From positions 5,218,501 through 5,282,500 of the forward strand of contig NZ_NPJZ01000001.1 in NCBI RefSeq assembly GCF_002245895.1: a DNA stretch of 64,000 nucleotides, read 5' to 3'. Positions 18,780 to 30,900 of this stretch are shown in pieces. Positions within the stretch are counted from its first letter, which is position 1, and each line of letters begins with the position of its first letter. Position numbers and translations under genes: made by a program. The notes under the pieces were generated by a model that saw only the letters and a program-made list of their open reading frames with translations, did not search any database and was not told the origin of the DNA. This DNA is from Rhodococcus sp. OK302 (lineage in GTDB: Bacteria > Actinomycetota > Actinomycetes > Mycobacteriales > Mycobacteriaceae).

Positions 18780-19253
18780 GTGACCGAGACCAGTAGATTG
18801 TCCCCCGGCGACATTGCGCCGGATTTCACGCTTCCCGACGCCGATGGCAACGAAGTTTCACTGAGCGACTATCGCGGCCGCAAGGTCATCGTGTACTTCT
18901 ACCCCGCCGCCAGCACCCCCGGCTGCACCAAGCAGGCCTGTGACTTCCGGGACAGCCTCGCGGAGTTGAACGGCGCCGGACTCGACGTCATCGGCATCTC
19001 CCCCGACAAGCCGGCGAAACTTGCCAAGTTCCGCGACAACGAGGAACTGACTTTCCCGCTTCTCTCCGATCCGGAGAAAACGACGCTTCTGGCGTGGGGC
19101 GCGTTCGGCGAGAAGAAGATGTACGGCAAAACCGTCCAGGGCGTCATCCGTTCCACCTTCCTCGTCGACGAGGACGGCAAGATCGAGGTGGCCCAGTACA
19201 ACGTGCGCGCAACCGGCCACGTCGCAAAGCTACGACGCGACCTTTCGGTCTAA
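18780..19253 (+). CDS. bcp: Thioredoxin-dependent thiol peroxidase (peroxiredoxin Q/BCP)
   Basis: The protein has 157 residues. The peroxidatic cysteine Cys49 lies in ASTPGCTKQACDFRD, with the resolving Cys54 five residues later, as in atypical 2-Cys PrxQ enzymes. It reduces hydroperoxides with thioredoxin in the cytoplasm. GTG at 18780 gives the family N-terminus; the open frame upstream is not conserved in type. The stop codon overlaps the end of the convergent M20 peptidase gene by 4 bases. The order bcp-M20-acpS-fas equals Rv2521-Rv2524c. Confidence 0.93.
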   Translation: MTETSRLSPGDIAPDFTLPDADGNEVSLSDYRGRKVIVYFYPAASTPGCTKQACDFRDSLAELNGAGLDVIGISPDKPAKLAKFRDNEELTFPLLSDPEKTTLLAWGAFGEKKMYGKTVQGVIRSTFLVDEDGKIEVAQYNVRATGHVAKLRRDLSV

Positions 19254-20617
19254 CTGCTGAACCGACTCAGAAATAGAGCTTCCGCCAGCGCGAGGTTTTC
19301 GATCTCCGAAGGATCGACGCTCTCGTTCGGGGCGTGAATGCGGCACAGCGGTTCCTCGACGCCGATCAACGCGATCTCGGCGTCGGGGAACTGCTCTGCG
19401 AGCGCGTTACACAAGGGAATCGAGCCTCCCTGTCCGGCAAACCTGACTTCAGCGCCGTACGCGCCGCTCAGCGCCGCTCTCAGCTGCTTGTATCCCGGCC
19501 CGCCCGTCGACGCACTGAACGGCTTACCCGTCGACTCGGGTTCAACCGACACTCGGACATTCCACGGCGCCGCAGCCAGCAGATGTCCGATCAGTAGGTC
19601 CTGCGCGACGACGGGATCCGTGCCGGGAGGGACGCGCAAGTTGAGTCGCGCTGACGCCCGGGGCGCGATCGCTGCGGCCGAACCGACTACCGGCGGGCAG
19701 TCGATCCCCAGAATCGTGAGCGCTGGACGAGCCCACACCTGTTCGGCCACCGAACCCGAACCGCTCAGGCCGACACCGTCGAGCACGCCGGCATCAGCCC
19801 GAAACCGATCCTCGCCATACTCGACGCCATCCCAGCGTTGATCGTTGGTCAATCCGTCGACGGTGGTGTTTCCGTACTCGTCGTGGAGAGTCGAGAGCAT
19901 CTGCACCAACGCGGTAACGGCATCCGGGGCGGCACCCCCATACGCACCGGAATGAACCTCACCCTCGAGCGTCGACACGTGCACCACGACGTTGGCCATG
20001 CCGCGTAGGGTCGTCGTGATCGTCGGCGCCCCGACCTCGGTGTTGCCCGTATCCCCGATCAATATCATGTCGGCAGCAAAGAGTTCCGGCCGATCCCGGA
20101 GCAAATCCTCGAGGCCGCCGGTGCCCATCTCTTCCGATCCTTCGGCGACGATTCTCACACCGACAGTTGGTTCGAGACCGGCAGCAGCGAGTGCCCGCAA
20201 GGCCGTCAGATGCATCACCACGTTGCCTTTGCAGTCCGACGCCCCGCGCCCATACCAGCGTCCCGCCCGCTCGGTCAGCGTGAAAGGTGGCGATTCCCAA
20301 AGTTCTTCGCTTCCCGGCGGCTGAACGTCGTAGTGGCAGTAGAGGAGAACCGTCGGGGCATCCGCCGGGCCGGGCCGAAAGCCGATGACCGCAGCGGAAC
20401 CGTCCGAAGTCTCGATCGATTCGACGTCGGCAAATCCTTGCTCTCGGAAAGCTTCCAGAACCCACTGCGCCGCACTCGCGCATTCCTCCGGCGGGAACTG
20501 CCGCGCGTCAGCAACGGATCGCAAAGCCACCAGCGTTGTCAGGTCTTCTCGGGCACGGGGCATGAGCGTGGACACCACAGCGCGCAAATGTTCGGTCATC
20601 TTCTCCCTCTCCGTCAT
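19250..20617 (-). CDS. M20 family metallopeptidase (dipeptidase-like)
   Basis: The protein has 455 residues. It has the M20 zinc ligands: His in LYCHYDVQPPG, bridging Asp in GRGASDCKGN, Glu-Glu in EGSEEMGTGG, and a late His in CRIHAPNES. The inserted dimerisation domain occupies the middle. It would cleave dipeptides or an N-acyl amino acid. The start at 20615-20617 (MTEREKMTEHL) was chosen; a second ATG 18 bases further in is equally possible. The orthologue by position is Rv2522c. Confidence 0.88.
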   Translation of the reverse strand: MTEREKMTEHLRAVVSTLMPRAREDLTTLVALRSVADARQFPPEECASAAQWVLEAFREQGFADVESIETSDGSAAVIGFRPGPADAPTVLLYCHYDVQPPGSEELWESPPFTLTERAGRWYGRGASDCKGNVVMHLTALRALAAAGLEPTVGVRIVAEGSEEMGTGGLEDLLRDRPELFAADMILIGDTGNTEVGAPTITTTLRGMANVVVHVSTLEGEVHSGAYGGAAPDAVTALVQMLSTLHDEYGNTTVDGLTNDQRWDGVEYGEDRFRADAGVLDGVGLSGSGSVAEQVWARPALTILGIDCPPVVGSAAAIAPRASARLNLRVPPGTDPVVAQDLLIGHLLAAAPWNVRVSVEPESTGKPFSASTGGPGYKQLRAALSGAYGAEVRFAGQGGSIPLCNALAEQFPDAEIALIGVEEPLCRIHAPNESVDPSEIENLALAEALFLSRFSS

Positions 20618-20774
20618 GACACTTTTCAGTGTGCCCGAATCACCGATCAGCAACCCTCTCATCAGTTGGACACTTGGTCACCTAGAATCGGAGTGTGGCA
20701 ACGTCGTGGGATTTCGAGCACTCGCAGCGACGCAGCGCAATTCTCGCGTCTGCCGTCGGGCAGGTGATCACTCG

Positions 20775-21554
20775 ATGACCTCGGATATTCCACAAGTACC
20801 AAATTCTGCGACAAACCCCGATAGCCTCGAAGCCGTGCAGCCATCCACCCGCAGTCGCGTACGTCGACGGCCGGACCCAGCACTCGAGAATTCGCACCAT
20901 GAGGAACCTCAGGAACTGCTTCCGCGTAAGCGCCCGACGCAGGAACGAAGCCAACGCAAATTCGACGCTCTTCTCGCCGCGTCTCGGGATCTGCTCACCG
21001 ATGTCGGTTTCGAATCGTTCACGTGCGAAGAGGTCGCGGCGCGCGCCGACGTCCCCATCGGGACGCTGTATCAGTTCTTTGCCAACAAGTACGTCATCGT
21101 GTGCGAATTGAACCGTCAGGACCTGGTCGGCGTCCAGCACGAGCTGGCTCAGTTCGGCGGCGAAGTGCCGTCACTGGATTGGCTGCGTTTCCTCAACAGC
21201 TTCGTCGACCACATGGCTGGTCTCTGGACGTCGGATCCCTCGCGCCGTGAGGTGTGGCTGGCAATGCAGTCGACGCCGTCTACCCGGGCAACGGGAGTCA
21301 TCCACGAGAAGCAGTTCGCGGAGACAGTCGCCAAAATGCTCGGGCCACTGACACCACGCTCCCCTCGCGACCGCCGCATGATGATGGCGGAAGTGCTTGT
21401 ACACGTGGTGTATTCGATGTTGAACTTCTCGGTTCAGGACGGTCAGAGCCACGCCGACGCGGTTGTGGAACTCAAACGCCTCATGGGCGCCTACCTACAG
21501 GTTGCGGAGAAGGAATCCCGTACGAAGGGTCTTGGCACCCACGACGACGATTAA
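20775..21554 (+). CDS. TetR family regulator beside acpS-fas
   Basis: The protein has 259 residues. A long, Arg/Pro-rich N-terminal tail of about 55 residues precedes the helix-turn-helix (QRKFDALLAASRDLLTDVGF, then FTCEEVAARADVPIGTLYQF and FANKYVIV). It is convergent with acpS (8 bases between stops). It does not resemble what I recall of FasR (Rv3208), the known activator of fas in mycobacteria. The M. tuberculosis gene order has no TetR gene here. It may regulate fas-acpS or the M20 gene, but this is position-based only. The ATG at 20775 is the likely start; the tail leaves room for a downstream start. Confidence 0.8.
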   Translation: MTSDIPQVPNSATNPDSLEAVQPSTRSRVRRRPDPALENSHHEEPQELLPRKRPTQERSQRKFDALLAASRDLLTDVGFESFTCEEVAARADVPIGTLYQFFANKYVIVCELNRQDLVGVQHELAQFGGEVPSLDWLRFLNSFVDHMAGLWTSDPSRREVWLAMQSTPSTRATGVIHEKQFAETVAKMLGPLTPRSPRDRRMMMAEVLVHVVYSMLNFSVQDGQSHADAVVELKRLMGAYLQVAEKESRTKGLGTHDDD

Positions 21555-21562
21555 TCCACTCG

Positions 21563-21955
21563 TCAGAGCGATTCGATGACGGCGAATGCGCCGGCCATGT
21601 CTCCGTCGTGCGTCAGTGAAATGTGGATCTTCACGTCGGTGAGGTGTTGTGCGACGTCGCCGCGCAACCTGATGCTGGGACGCCCCCACGCGTCGGAGAC
21701 CACTTCGATCTGATTGTGAATCATCTCCCCCAGCACCGGTGGGCTGGCGAAGAGAGCAGTGGACCAAGCTTTGATCACTGCTTCCTTCGCAGCCCACCGG
21801 GCGGCGAAATGTCTTGCCGGATCGGAACTCCGGGTATTGGCGTCCCGACGCTCGCCCGGTGTGAAGTTGTCGAGCATAGCCGTTCCCGGCCGTTTCAGCT
21901 GCTCGGCAAACTCCGACACCGCGACGAGGTCGAAGCCGATACCCAGAACTCCCAT
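21563..21955 (-). CDS. acpS: Holo-[acyl-carrier-protein] synthase
   Basis: The protein has 130 residues. GIGFDLVAVSEF holds the first Mg-binding Asp9 and RWAAKEAVIKAW holds the second acidic ligand, the two AcpS signatures. SLTHDGDMAGAFAV is the typical end. It transfers phosphopantetheine from CoA to the ACP domain of Fas. It lies 10 bases downstream of fas on the same strand, the conserved fas-acpS operon of mycolic-acid bacteria. Confidence 0.95.
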   Translation of the reverse strand: MGVLGIGFDLVAVSEFAEQLKRPGTAMLDNFTPGERRDANTRSSDPARHFAARWAAKEAVIKAWSTALFASPPVLGEMIHNQIEVVSDAWGRPSIRLRGDVAQHLTDVKIHISLTHDGDMAGAFAVIESL

Positions 21956-21965
21956 GCCGTTATTG

Positions 21966-24900
21966 CTACTTGCAGCCGGGCAGGTTCGAGCGGTAACGAT
22001 CGTCGGCGCCCAGGCGTGCATCCTCACTCAGGAGCATGTCCGCTTCGAGCTGACGCGATGCCTTCGCGGGCGTTCCGTCGGCGCCGAGGCGACGATCTGC
22101 GGGACGCTCGTAGAGGCTGTCGCCGCCGCACATCGCCTTGGCGAGGCGACGCTGACCGTCGATGGTGCGCTGCTGCGCGGCGGCAAGGTACGCCTCACGC
22201 TTGGCGACCGGTACCGACTCGACAAATGCCTGCGGGTGGACAACCGCGATCAGTCCGGAGACGTGACCGAAGCCGAGGCTGGTCAGCAGGCCGGCGCGCA
22301 GCGGAAGCTGCTCACCGAACTTGAGCGGCTGACGTGCCCACACGAGGTGTTCGAACTCGGCCATCTTGTCGTCGACGCAGTCGAGGCTGCGGTTCGGCGG
22401 GATGACGCCCTGGCCCAGCACCTGGCAGAGACCGATCAGCTGGAAGGCTGCGGCACCACCCTTGGCGTGTCCGGTCAGGCTCTTCTGCGAGACGACGAAC
22501 ATCGGGGCACCTTCACTGCGTCCCAGTGCTCCGGCGAGGCGCTCGTGCAGTTCCGCCTCGTTGGGATCGTTGGCGGCAGTGGAGGTGTCGTGCTTGGAGA
22601 TGACCGCGATGTCGTCTGCGGTAACACCCAGAGCGTTCAGTGACAGAGCGAGCTGCGAATCCGGACCGCCGCGTCCGGCACCCAGCGCGCCGATTCCCGG
22701 AGCCGGGATCGAGGTGTGGACACCGTCGGCAAACGAACCGGCCCAGGCGACGACGCCGAGAACGGGCAAGCCCATTTCCAGTGCCAGGTCACCACGAGCG
22801 AGCAGGATCGTGCCGCCACCGGCAGACTCGACGAAGCCACCACGTCGGCGATCGTTGGCCCGCGAGAAGCGGCGATCCTCGATGCCCTTGGCGTGCATGT
22901 CGGACGTCTTGGCCGTGGCCGACATGTCACCGAAGCCGATGATGCCTTCCGCGCTCAAGTCGTCGAAGCCGCCGGCAACAACCAGCGTGGCCTTGCCCAA
23001 ACGGATCTTGTCGACGCCTTCTTCGACCGACACTGCAGCGGTAGCGCAGGCTGCGACGGGGTGAACCATCGAGCCGTAGCCGCCGACGTACGACTGAACG
23101 ACGTGCGCCGCAATAACATTCGGCAGTGCTTCCTGCAGGATGTCGTTGGGGCGGTTCTCGCCGAGCAACGTGTCGATGTACAGACTCCTCATGGACGTCA
23201 TGCCGCCCATGCCGGTGCCCTGCGTGTTGGCAACCAAGCTCGGGTGAACCCAGCGGAGCAGTTCACTCGGAGTGAAGCCGCCCGTGAGGAATGCGTCCAC
23301 CGTTGCAACGATGTTCCAGAGTCCGACGCGGTCGACCGAACCTGCCATGTCAGCGGGGATGCCCCACTTGGTGACGTCGAAGTTGGTCGGAATCTGGCCG
23401 CCCACACTGCGGGTCAGCTTCATCTTGCGCGGGACGCGGATCTCGGTGCCGGCGCGGCGCGTGACCGTCCAGTCACCGGACTCGGCAGAAACCGACGCCA
23501 CGGTGTTCTCGGGATCGGACTCGACGAAGGCCTGCGCCTCTGCCTCACTGCCGACCACGAAGCTCAGATCCTTGTCCAGGAACACAGAAGTAAGCAGCGG
23601 CGCGGTGTTGTCGATCATGTGGCCTTCGTCGACGTAGCGACGGATGCCGCAACGCTCGACGACGGTGTCGTGGTACTTGTCGGCGATTTCCGCCTCGGGC
23701 ACCAGGTCACCGGATTCGACGTCGTACCAACCTGCCTTGGGGTCGTTCTCCCAGACGATCAGTCCGGTGTTCCACGCAAGCTCCAGAACGCCGGCGGCAG
23801 AAAGCTGCTCGTCGACCTCCATCTCGAAGCGGGTACGCGAGGAACCGTAGGGGCCGAGCTCGCCGGCGCCGACGATGACCACGAGGTCCGAAGGATTGGT
23901 GTCGAGTTCGGGCCAGCTCGGAGCCTTGATCGTGGCATCGATTCGAGCGGGCGCCGGCAGTGCCAGGATGCTGCTCTCGTCGACGGCTTCGTCCACTGCC
24001 TCCGCCAGTTCTGCAACGTCGGCAGCTTCGCGAGCCAAAGCACCCAGATCGAGGTTCGCCTCGGAAAGTCCACCGGTCAAGTCGATTTCGAGCGGTGCCT
24101 TCGCAGCGCTACGACGCGACTCGGCGGTAGCCGTCTTCAGCAGTTCGGTCGCCATTTCCTGGGTGGACCAGGTGCGGACACCGGCAGCTTCGACAGCGTC
24201 GACGATCGGGTCGTTGTGGCCCATCAGGCCGGTTCCGCGGACCCAACCGATGATGGCGTGTGCCAACGTGACTCGCTCGGCCCAGTTGCGCTCGGCCTTC
24301 CAACGGTTGACCACAGCGATCAGTGAAGCCTTGGCCTCACCGTAAGCGCCGTCGCCACCGAACGTTCCGCGGTTCGGTGAACCGGGCAGAACTACGTGCA
24401 GGTGCGTGTCGACATCGCTGTCGTAGCCGATCTTCGACAGACCACCGATCAGGCGCTCCACCGACCACAGGAGTACGCGCATTTCCATTTCGGCGCGAGC
24501 ACCGGCGTCGGAAAGCTCGCCGCCGACGCGAGGAGCCGCGAACGGGAACAGCATCGTCGGCGTCATGGCCGGCTTGATCAGCTTCTTTGCGCCACCGGCA
24601 TTTTCGGTGGCGTCGTTGCCGATCCAGTCGATCAGTGCATCGACGTCCGTGTACGACGCCATGTTGGCGGGAACCACCCAGAGGGCAGCACCGGCGCGAG
24701 CGTTTTCGCGGTACAGGTCGCGGTAGAAGCCGAGACGCTTGCCGTCCAGACGTGAGGTGGTGACGAATACCGTTGCGCCGCCGGCCAGGAGCTTGCCGGT
24801 GACCGATGCAGCGATGGAGCCCTTGCTGGCGCCGGTCACGACTGCGACCTCGCCGGCCCATTCGGGTGCGTCCGACTCGGCGGTGACAGCGGCGTCAGCG

Positions 24901-27900
24901 ATGCGGGTGTAGACCTCGGCCAGCGTCGTGCGGCCTTCGTCGGTTGCGCGGGTAGCCCACCACTTCGCCTGGGCGGCAACGGTGGAACCCGATCCGATGA
25001 AGTTCTCGACCGACAGTGTTTCGCTGCCGAGCCAGATGCGGGCCAGATCCTCACGCGCACTTGCCCAACGGTCGTCGAGCAGAACTGCCTTCTGGGCGTC
25101 GAATGCCGGAGCAACCAGACGCGGCCAGTCGGAACCGAGCTCAGCCGATACGAGATCGACCAGTTCGGTGTCTTCGACCGTTGCGACAGCAGCTTCTTCA
25201 TTGAGGCCGAGCTGCTCGAGCACGAGGCGTGCAGCCGAAGCCAGAACGCCGTTACGGCCTGTGATGTTCTCGGTGAATTCGCCGAGGGCTGCTGCGTCGA
25301 CGGTTCCGCCGCTGCCGCCGCCGGTAGCCGGCAGAGCAACACTGACGCCGCGAGCCGCGCCGACCGAAGCCACAGCGCTGTCGATGACAGCGTCCACAGC
25401 TGCTGCGTCGGCAAGTGCGCCGGAGCTCAGTCCACCGAGGTCGCCGCCGCGGATGCTGGCGCCGTCACGAGTACCGAGCGCAACCGCTGCGGTGACGTGA
25501 TGTGCCCAGCCGTCGCCCAGCTCCCAAACCTTCTTGACACGGTCGGCAATGTAGCCGGGGCGCTTGCCCGAAGGTCCGAAGACCTTGCGGAGGTGATCGT
25601 TGATCGAATCGGAAAGAACCGGTCCGAACGGCTTGTACGTACGAGCCAACTTGTCGACGGTGGCGCCGAGCGAGCCCATGTCCGCATCTGCCGCACCGTC
25701 GATGGCGCCGAGAGAAAGCTCGGAGCCGAGGTCGACGAGGAGCTGGTTACGACGTGAGGAAACTCCGTCGCACAGTGCCTCTATCGTGTCAGCAGGGCCG
25801 ACCTGATCGGGACGCAGCTTGGTCCAGAGGCTGATCAGAACCTTGGTGGCGTCAGGCGCCTTGAAGGTGAGATCGTCCGGACGCGGCCCGCTGGATGTGG
25901 CGACCGGAGCGGCAGCAGCAGCCGGAGCGGCGGCGGCAGTCGGAGCAGCAGCAGCGGGTGCTTCCACGTCGTCATCGTCGTCGACAGCCGGATCGACGTC
26001 CGTGCCGTAAACGATTCCGGCTTCACGCTCGATGTTCAGGACCTCGACCGGGTAACCGAAGCGGCCCGGCAGCTTGAGGGTCTGCGACGCAAGGTTCGCG
26101 ACGGTCGGGACTGCGCCCAAACCGATTTCGATGAAGCGCTCGACTCCGAGACCGCCGTCAGCTTCGTCGGCGAAGAGCAGATCCTGCGTCTCGATCCAGC
26201 GAACCGGGCTGGCGAACTGCCAGGCCAACAATTCACTGAGGATGGTGCGTGCCAGATCAGAAGGATGCTTCGCGGCATTGTCGAAATCTGCGAGCACCGC
26301 CTGAAGTGGCTCGGACGGAACCAGATCGGCGATCTCCTGCACGAACTCACGTCGCAGCGAGAACGGCTTGGGAACCAGGTTCGGGATGTAGCGGCCGATC
26401 AGGATGGCCGGATCGATGTCCTGCGGAAGCAGATCCAGAAGGACGCGACGGAAATCGTCTACACCGCCACGCAAAACCGTGGAGTGGAACGGAACGTCGA
26501 TGCCCGGGATCTGGATGTAGGCGCGCTTGCCACCGAAAGCAGCACGGCGGATGTCGATTTCCTTCTCGAGAGCCTCGAGACCGGCGATGGTGCCGGCGAT
26601 CGCGTACTGCGAGCCACGCAGGTTCAGGTTGACGATCTCGAGGTATTCGCTCGACGCGGCAGCAACCGAATCGACGAAGTCCTTCAGATCCTCGTCGGCA
26701 ACGCCGATCTGCGAGGGACGGATTGCGGAAAGGCGGTAGTTGGAACGACCAGCCTCGTCGCGCGGCACCAGAGCATGCATGGCCGAACCACGCTGGAACA
26801 CAACTTCGAGCACAGCCTCGAGAGGCAGAACTCCGGCGACGGCTGCGAGAGCGTTGTACTCACCGACCGAGTGACCGGCCAGCAGTGCACCCTCGACGAA
26901 GGCGCCCGACTCACGCAGTTCTGCAACCTGGGCAACACCGAGAACCGCCATCGCGACCTGAGTGAACTGCGTCAGGTGCAGAACACCGTCGGGATGCTTG
27001 TGCTCGACACCGCGAGCCTTGACGATCACCGGGTTGTCGCGCACCACAGCAAGAATGGAGAATCCGAGAGCCTTACGGGTGTGCTTGTCGGCACGATCCC
27101 AGATCTCACGAGCAGCCTTGGAGCGAGCACGGGCGTCGAGGCCCATGCCCGGACGCTGGATGCCCTGACCGGGGAACGCGTAGACAGTCTTCGGGGCGGC
27201 GGTGCGTCCCGTGGCGACCATGACGAGTTCGCCGTCGATGCGGCAACCGACCTCGACGATTTCGGCACCCTGATCGATGCCGACCCGATCGACACGAACG
27301 TCGATCGTGGCGCCGGGGCGAACCATGCCGAGGAAGCGAGCGGTCCACGCGGTCAGACGACGCGGCGGAGTGCGGGTTTCGCTGGGATCGACTGCGGTGA
27401 CAACCTGCTGGGCTGCAGCGGAAAGCCACATGCCGTGCACGATCGGGCTTCCGAGGCCGGCCAACAGTGCGGCGTTGTCGGACGTGTGGATCGGGTTGTG
27501 GTCACCGGAGACCTGGGCGAAAGCGCCCATGCTGACCGGAGCCAGGATCTTGGCGTCACGGCGACGACGACGCGGGGTGTCGATGGCAGCGTCGGTGATC
27601 GATCCGCCGGCGCGTGCCGGGTCGGCGAGTTCGCCGGCGCCGGTGCGTCCACGGATGGCGAAGCGCTCGGTCATGGTGACCACGGCGGGGGCGTCGAGGC
27701 CCTCACCGAGCATGGCGCCAACCTCGACCTTGACCTCGACAACACGACCGAGGTCGGTATCGAGAACCGAAGCAACCTCGGCGTTGACAACAAGAATGCT
27801 TGTCTCGGAGGGCAGCTCACCGACAAGTTCGACGGTGTGATCCAGGTGAACCAGATCGAGCATGCCTTCGATGACGGAGAGACTGTCGAGCTTGGCTGCG

Positions 27901-30900
27901 CCGAGCACGGCGAAGACAGCAGGCCAGCAAGCTCCGACGACGACGTCCGGAACAGCCTTACCACTGACGCTCAGCGACGCGGGCAGACCGGAACCGGTGA
28001 CACCGGCATGATCGGCGATGCGATCGGGAACCCACGCGACATTGACGCGCGCCGTGCCGTTCTTGACGGTCGGAAGTTCCTGTCCGGCAGCAACTGCCAG
28101 GAGTGCGGACATCGCAGCTTCGGCATCGGCCTCGGTGACAACCGGAGCGCCACCGTCGACGACGGATGCCGGGATGGTGATGGTGATGTCAACGGACTTG
28201 TCTGCCACCAACGGAACCGAAAGCAGAACGTGCGCCTCGTCGACGACGGTCAGGCTCGCACCGGTAGTGCCGTGAACAGCCTTTTCTGCCGACTGAGCGG
28301 ACCACTGATCGAGATCGCCGAGGCGACGGACCGGGTTCTGGGTCAGACGACCGGCCCACTGGAGATCTGGTGCCGAGAGAACAGCGTCGAGCAGTCCGGG
28401 AGCGGCATCCTGGTGACGACGGCTCGCGAGGGTCACCGGAGTTGTTCCGGCAGCGACCAACTCGTCGTACGTGGCCTTCTCGAAGCGATCGAGCAGGGCG
28501 CCGACGGGCTCGTCGACCTCGGTGATGCCGGCAACGGCAACAGTTCCGGGGATGACGCAGACCTGATCGGCGGTGTACCGCGGATCGTGTGCCTGCCACA
28601 GGGAATCGCTACGCCACCAGCGACGTACGTCGCCGTCGACAACCGGTACGAAGTTGACGGGCTTGCCCGGCGTCTTGCACAGGGAGATGAAGAACGAGAT
28701 GTCGGCCGGGTGCAGAACCGTGGTGTTGTAGTCCGGGTACGACGCCTGCAGAGCGCAGATCGCAGCCTCGGGACGCTCGAGCGTTGCAGCGTCAGCGAAC
28801 AGGGTCGGGATGGGGCCACGGTCGACCGGGTGCAGACGAGCCTCGGCGCGCTGCAGCATTTCGCCGAAGCGTGCACGCCAGCTGATATCGAGCCACGGGC
28901 TCGACGTTGCCTCGGCAATTGCGTCCTGCAGGTCTGCGCCGCAGTCGAATTCCTTGGCAGCATCGATGCCGACGGTCAGCTCGAGGTAACGACGCAACCA
29001 CTGCGCGTACGTCATTGTCTCGACGTCACCGAAGTACGGCTTGGCCGTGACGTTGAGCGCGGCAATGATTTCGTCACGACGCTCGGCAACGGCGTCGGAA
29101 TCACCGGCGACCTCGTCGAGGAGGCGTCCGGTGCGCGAAGCGGCATTGTCGATCTCGTGAATGTCGGCACCGAGTTGGCTACGGCCCGAAGCCATTCCGC
29201 CTTCGGCAGTGCCGGCGCCGACCCAGTCCGGGGTACCCGGTGTGTCGACCAGAAGCTGCTTGACCTCGGGCGAGGTGGTTGCCTCGAGCGTTGCCATGGC
29301 AGCGGTTCCGACGAGGATGCCGTCGACGGGCATTGCCGGGAAGCCGGCTGCGGCCGACCAACGGCCGGTCAGGTAATCAGCTGCGCGCTCGGGTGTTCCG
29401 ATGCCGCCGCCGACGCAGATGACCAGGTTCGGACGCGCACGCAGTTCGGCGTAGGTGTCGAGAAGCAGGTCGTCGAGGTCTTCCCACGAGTGGTGTCCGC
29501 CGGCGCGGCCGCCTTCGATATGGACGATGACCGGGAAGTTCGGAACCTCGTTGGCAATGCGGATCACGGAGCGGATCTGCGCCACGGTGCCGGGCTTGAA
29601 CGCGATGTTGGTGATGCCGATTTCGGAGAGCTCGTCGATAAGGGCAACTGCCTCTTCGAGTTCCGGGATTCCGGCGGTGACGATGACACCGTCGATGGGT
29701 GCACCGGCGGTGCGAGCGCGCTGCACGAGGCGCTTGCCACCGAGCTGCAGCTTCCACAGGTACGGGTCGAGGAAGAGGGAGTTGAACTGGATCGCGCGGC
29801 CCGGTTCGAGCAGCATCTTCAGTTCTGCGACACGGTCTTCGAAGATTTCTTCGGTGACCTGGCCACCACCGGCGAGCTCGGCCCAGTGGCCGGCGTTTGC
29901 TGCGGCAGCAACGATCTTGGCGTCGACTGTCGTCGGCGTCATGCCGGCGAGCAGGATCGGCGAGCGACCGGTCAGCTTCGTGAAGGCGGTCTCGACGCCG
30001 ATGCGTCCACCGGGCAACGTAACCGGCTTGGGCGCGAATTCGGTCCACGAACGTGAGACCTCAGGCGTAGCACCGGGAGTGAGCAGGTTGCGGTGTCCGC
30101 CGCGAGTGGCAGCAGCGATGATGCCGATGCCCTGTCCGCGCAGCGACGACGCCGTCATGCGGGTCAGCTGGTCACTCGGTCCGAGATCGAGGATCCACTG
30201 TGCGCCGGCCTCGATGGCGCCATCAACTTCCTGTACCCAGTCGACCGGATCGACGAGCACTGCCTGCGCGAGTGCGCGGGCGCGATCTGCGTCCAGGCCG
30301 CAGCGGATTGCCCAGCTACCGACCAGGTCGATGGCGTCGGCAAGTGCCGGGTGGTGGAAGCCGATCTCGGTATCGAGCGGGTCGAAGGACGGCGCGAATA
30401 CCGAACCGCCACGCTTCTTGCCTTCGCGTTCACGCGCTTCTTCAGCTTCGATCTGCTCGCAGCGTTCCTGAACACGCGCAAGCTGAGCGGGAGGTCCGGC
30501 GAGGACAACGCGGCGGCGGCCGTTACGGATGGCGAGAACAGCTGCGCGGTCGGGCGTCGTGGTCTCGGCCAGTTCGGCAACTACAGCGGCCAGTCGCTCG
30601 GGATCGACGTTGGATACTGCAACCATCGGCTTGCCGGCGGCACTCGCGATGATTCCGCGGCGACGTCCGACCAGGCTGGCTGCAGCACCGACGAGCTGTG
30701 CGACGGCCAGAAGTTCCCCGTCGTCGTTTCCACGAGCGGCAACGGCAGCGGTCGCAAGAACGCCCTGCGAGTGGCCGATGACAGAAACGGGCGCATGAAC
30801 GGCGGTATCGAGACCCTGCGCAGTGAGCGCACGCAACGCCGCAAGCTGCGTGAGGAACACACCGGGAAGTGAAACTGGTGCCGCGGTGAGTGCTGCAGCA

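Noticed and set aside
22716..24326. A 536-codon open frame antisense to the fas ketosynthase region
   Set aside because: It is a shadow of the Fas coding frame with no domain match.
25900..25980. Ala/Pro-rich low-complexity stretch in fas
   Set aside because: It is the normal flexible linker before the ACP domain, not a repeat insertion.
26265..30056. A 1263-codon open frame antisense to fas
   Set aside because: It runs opposite an intact fas coding frame, has no recognisable domains, and is the usual result of high-GC codon bias leaving the complementary frame free of stops.
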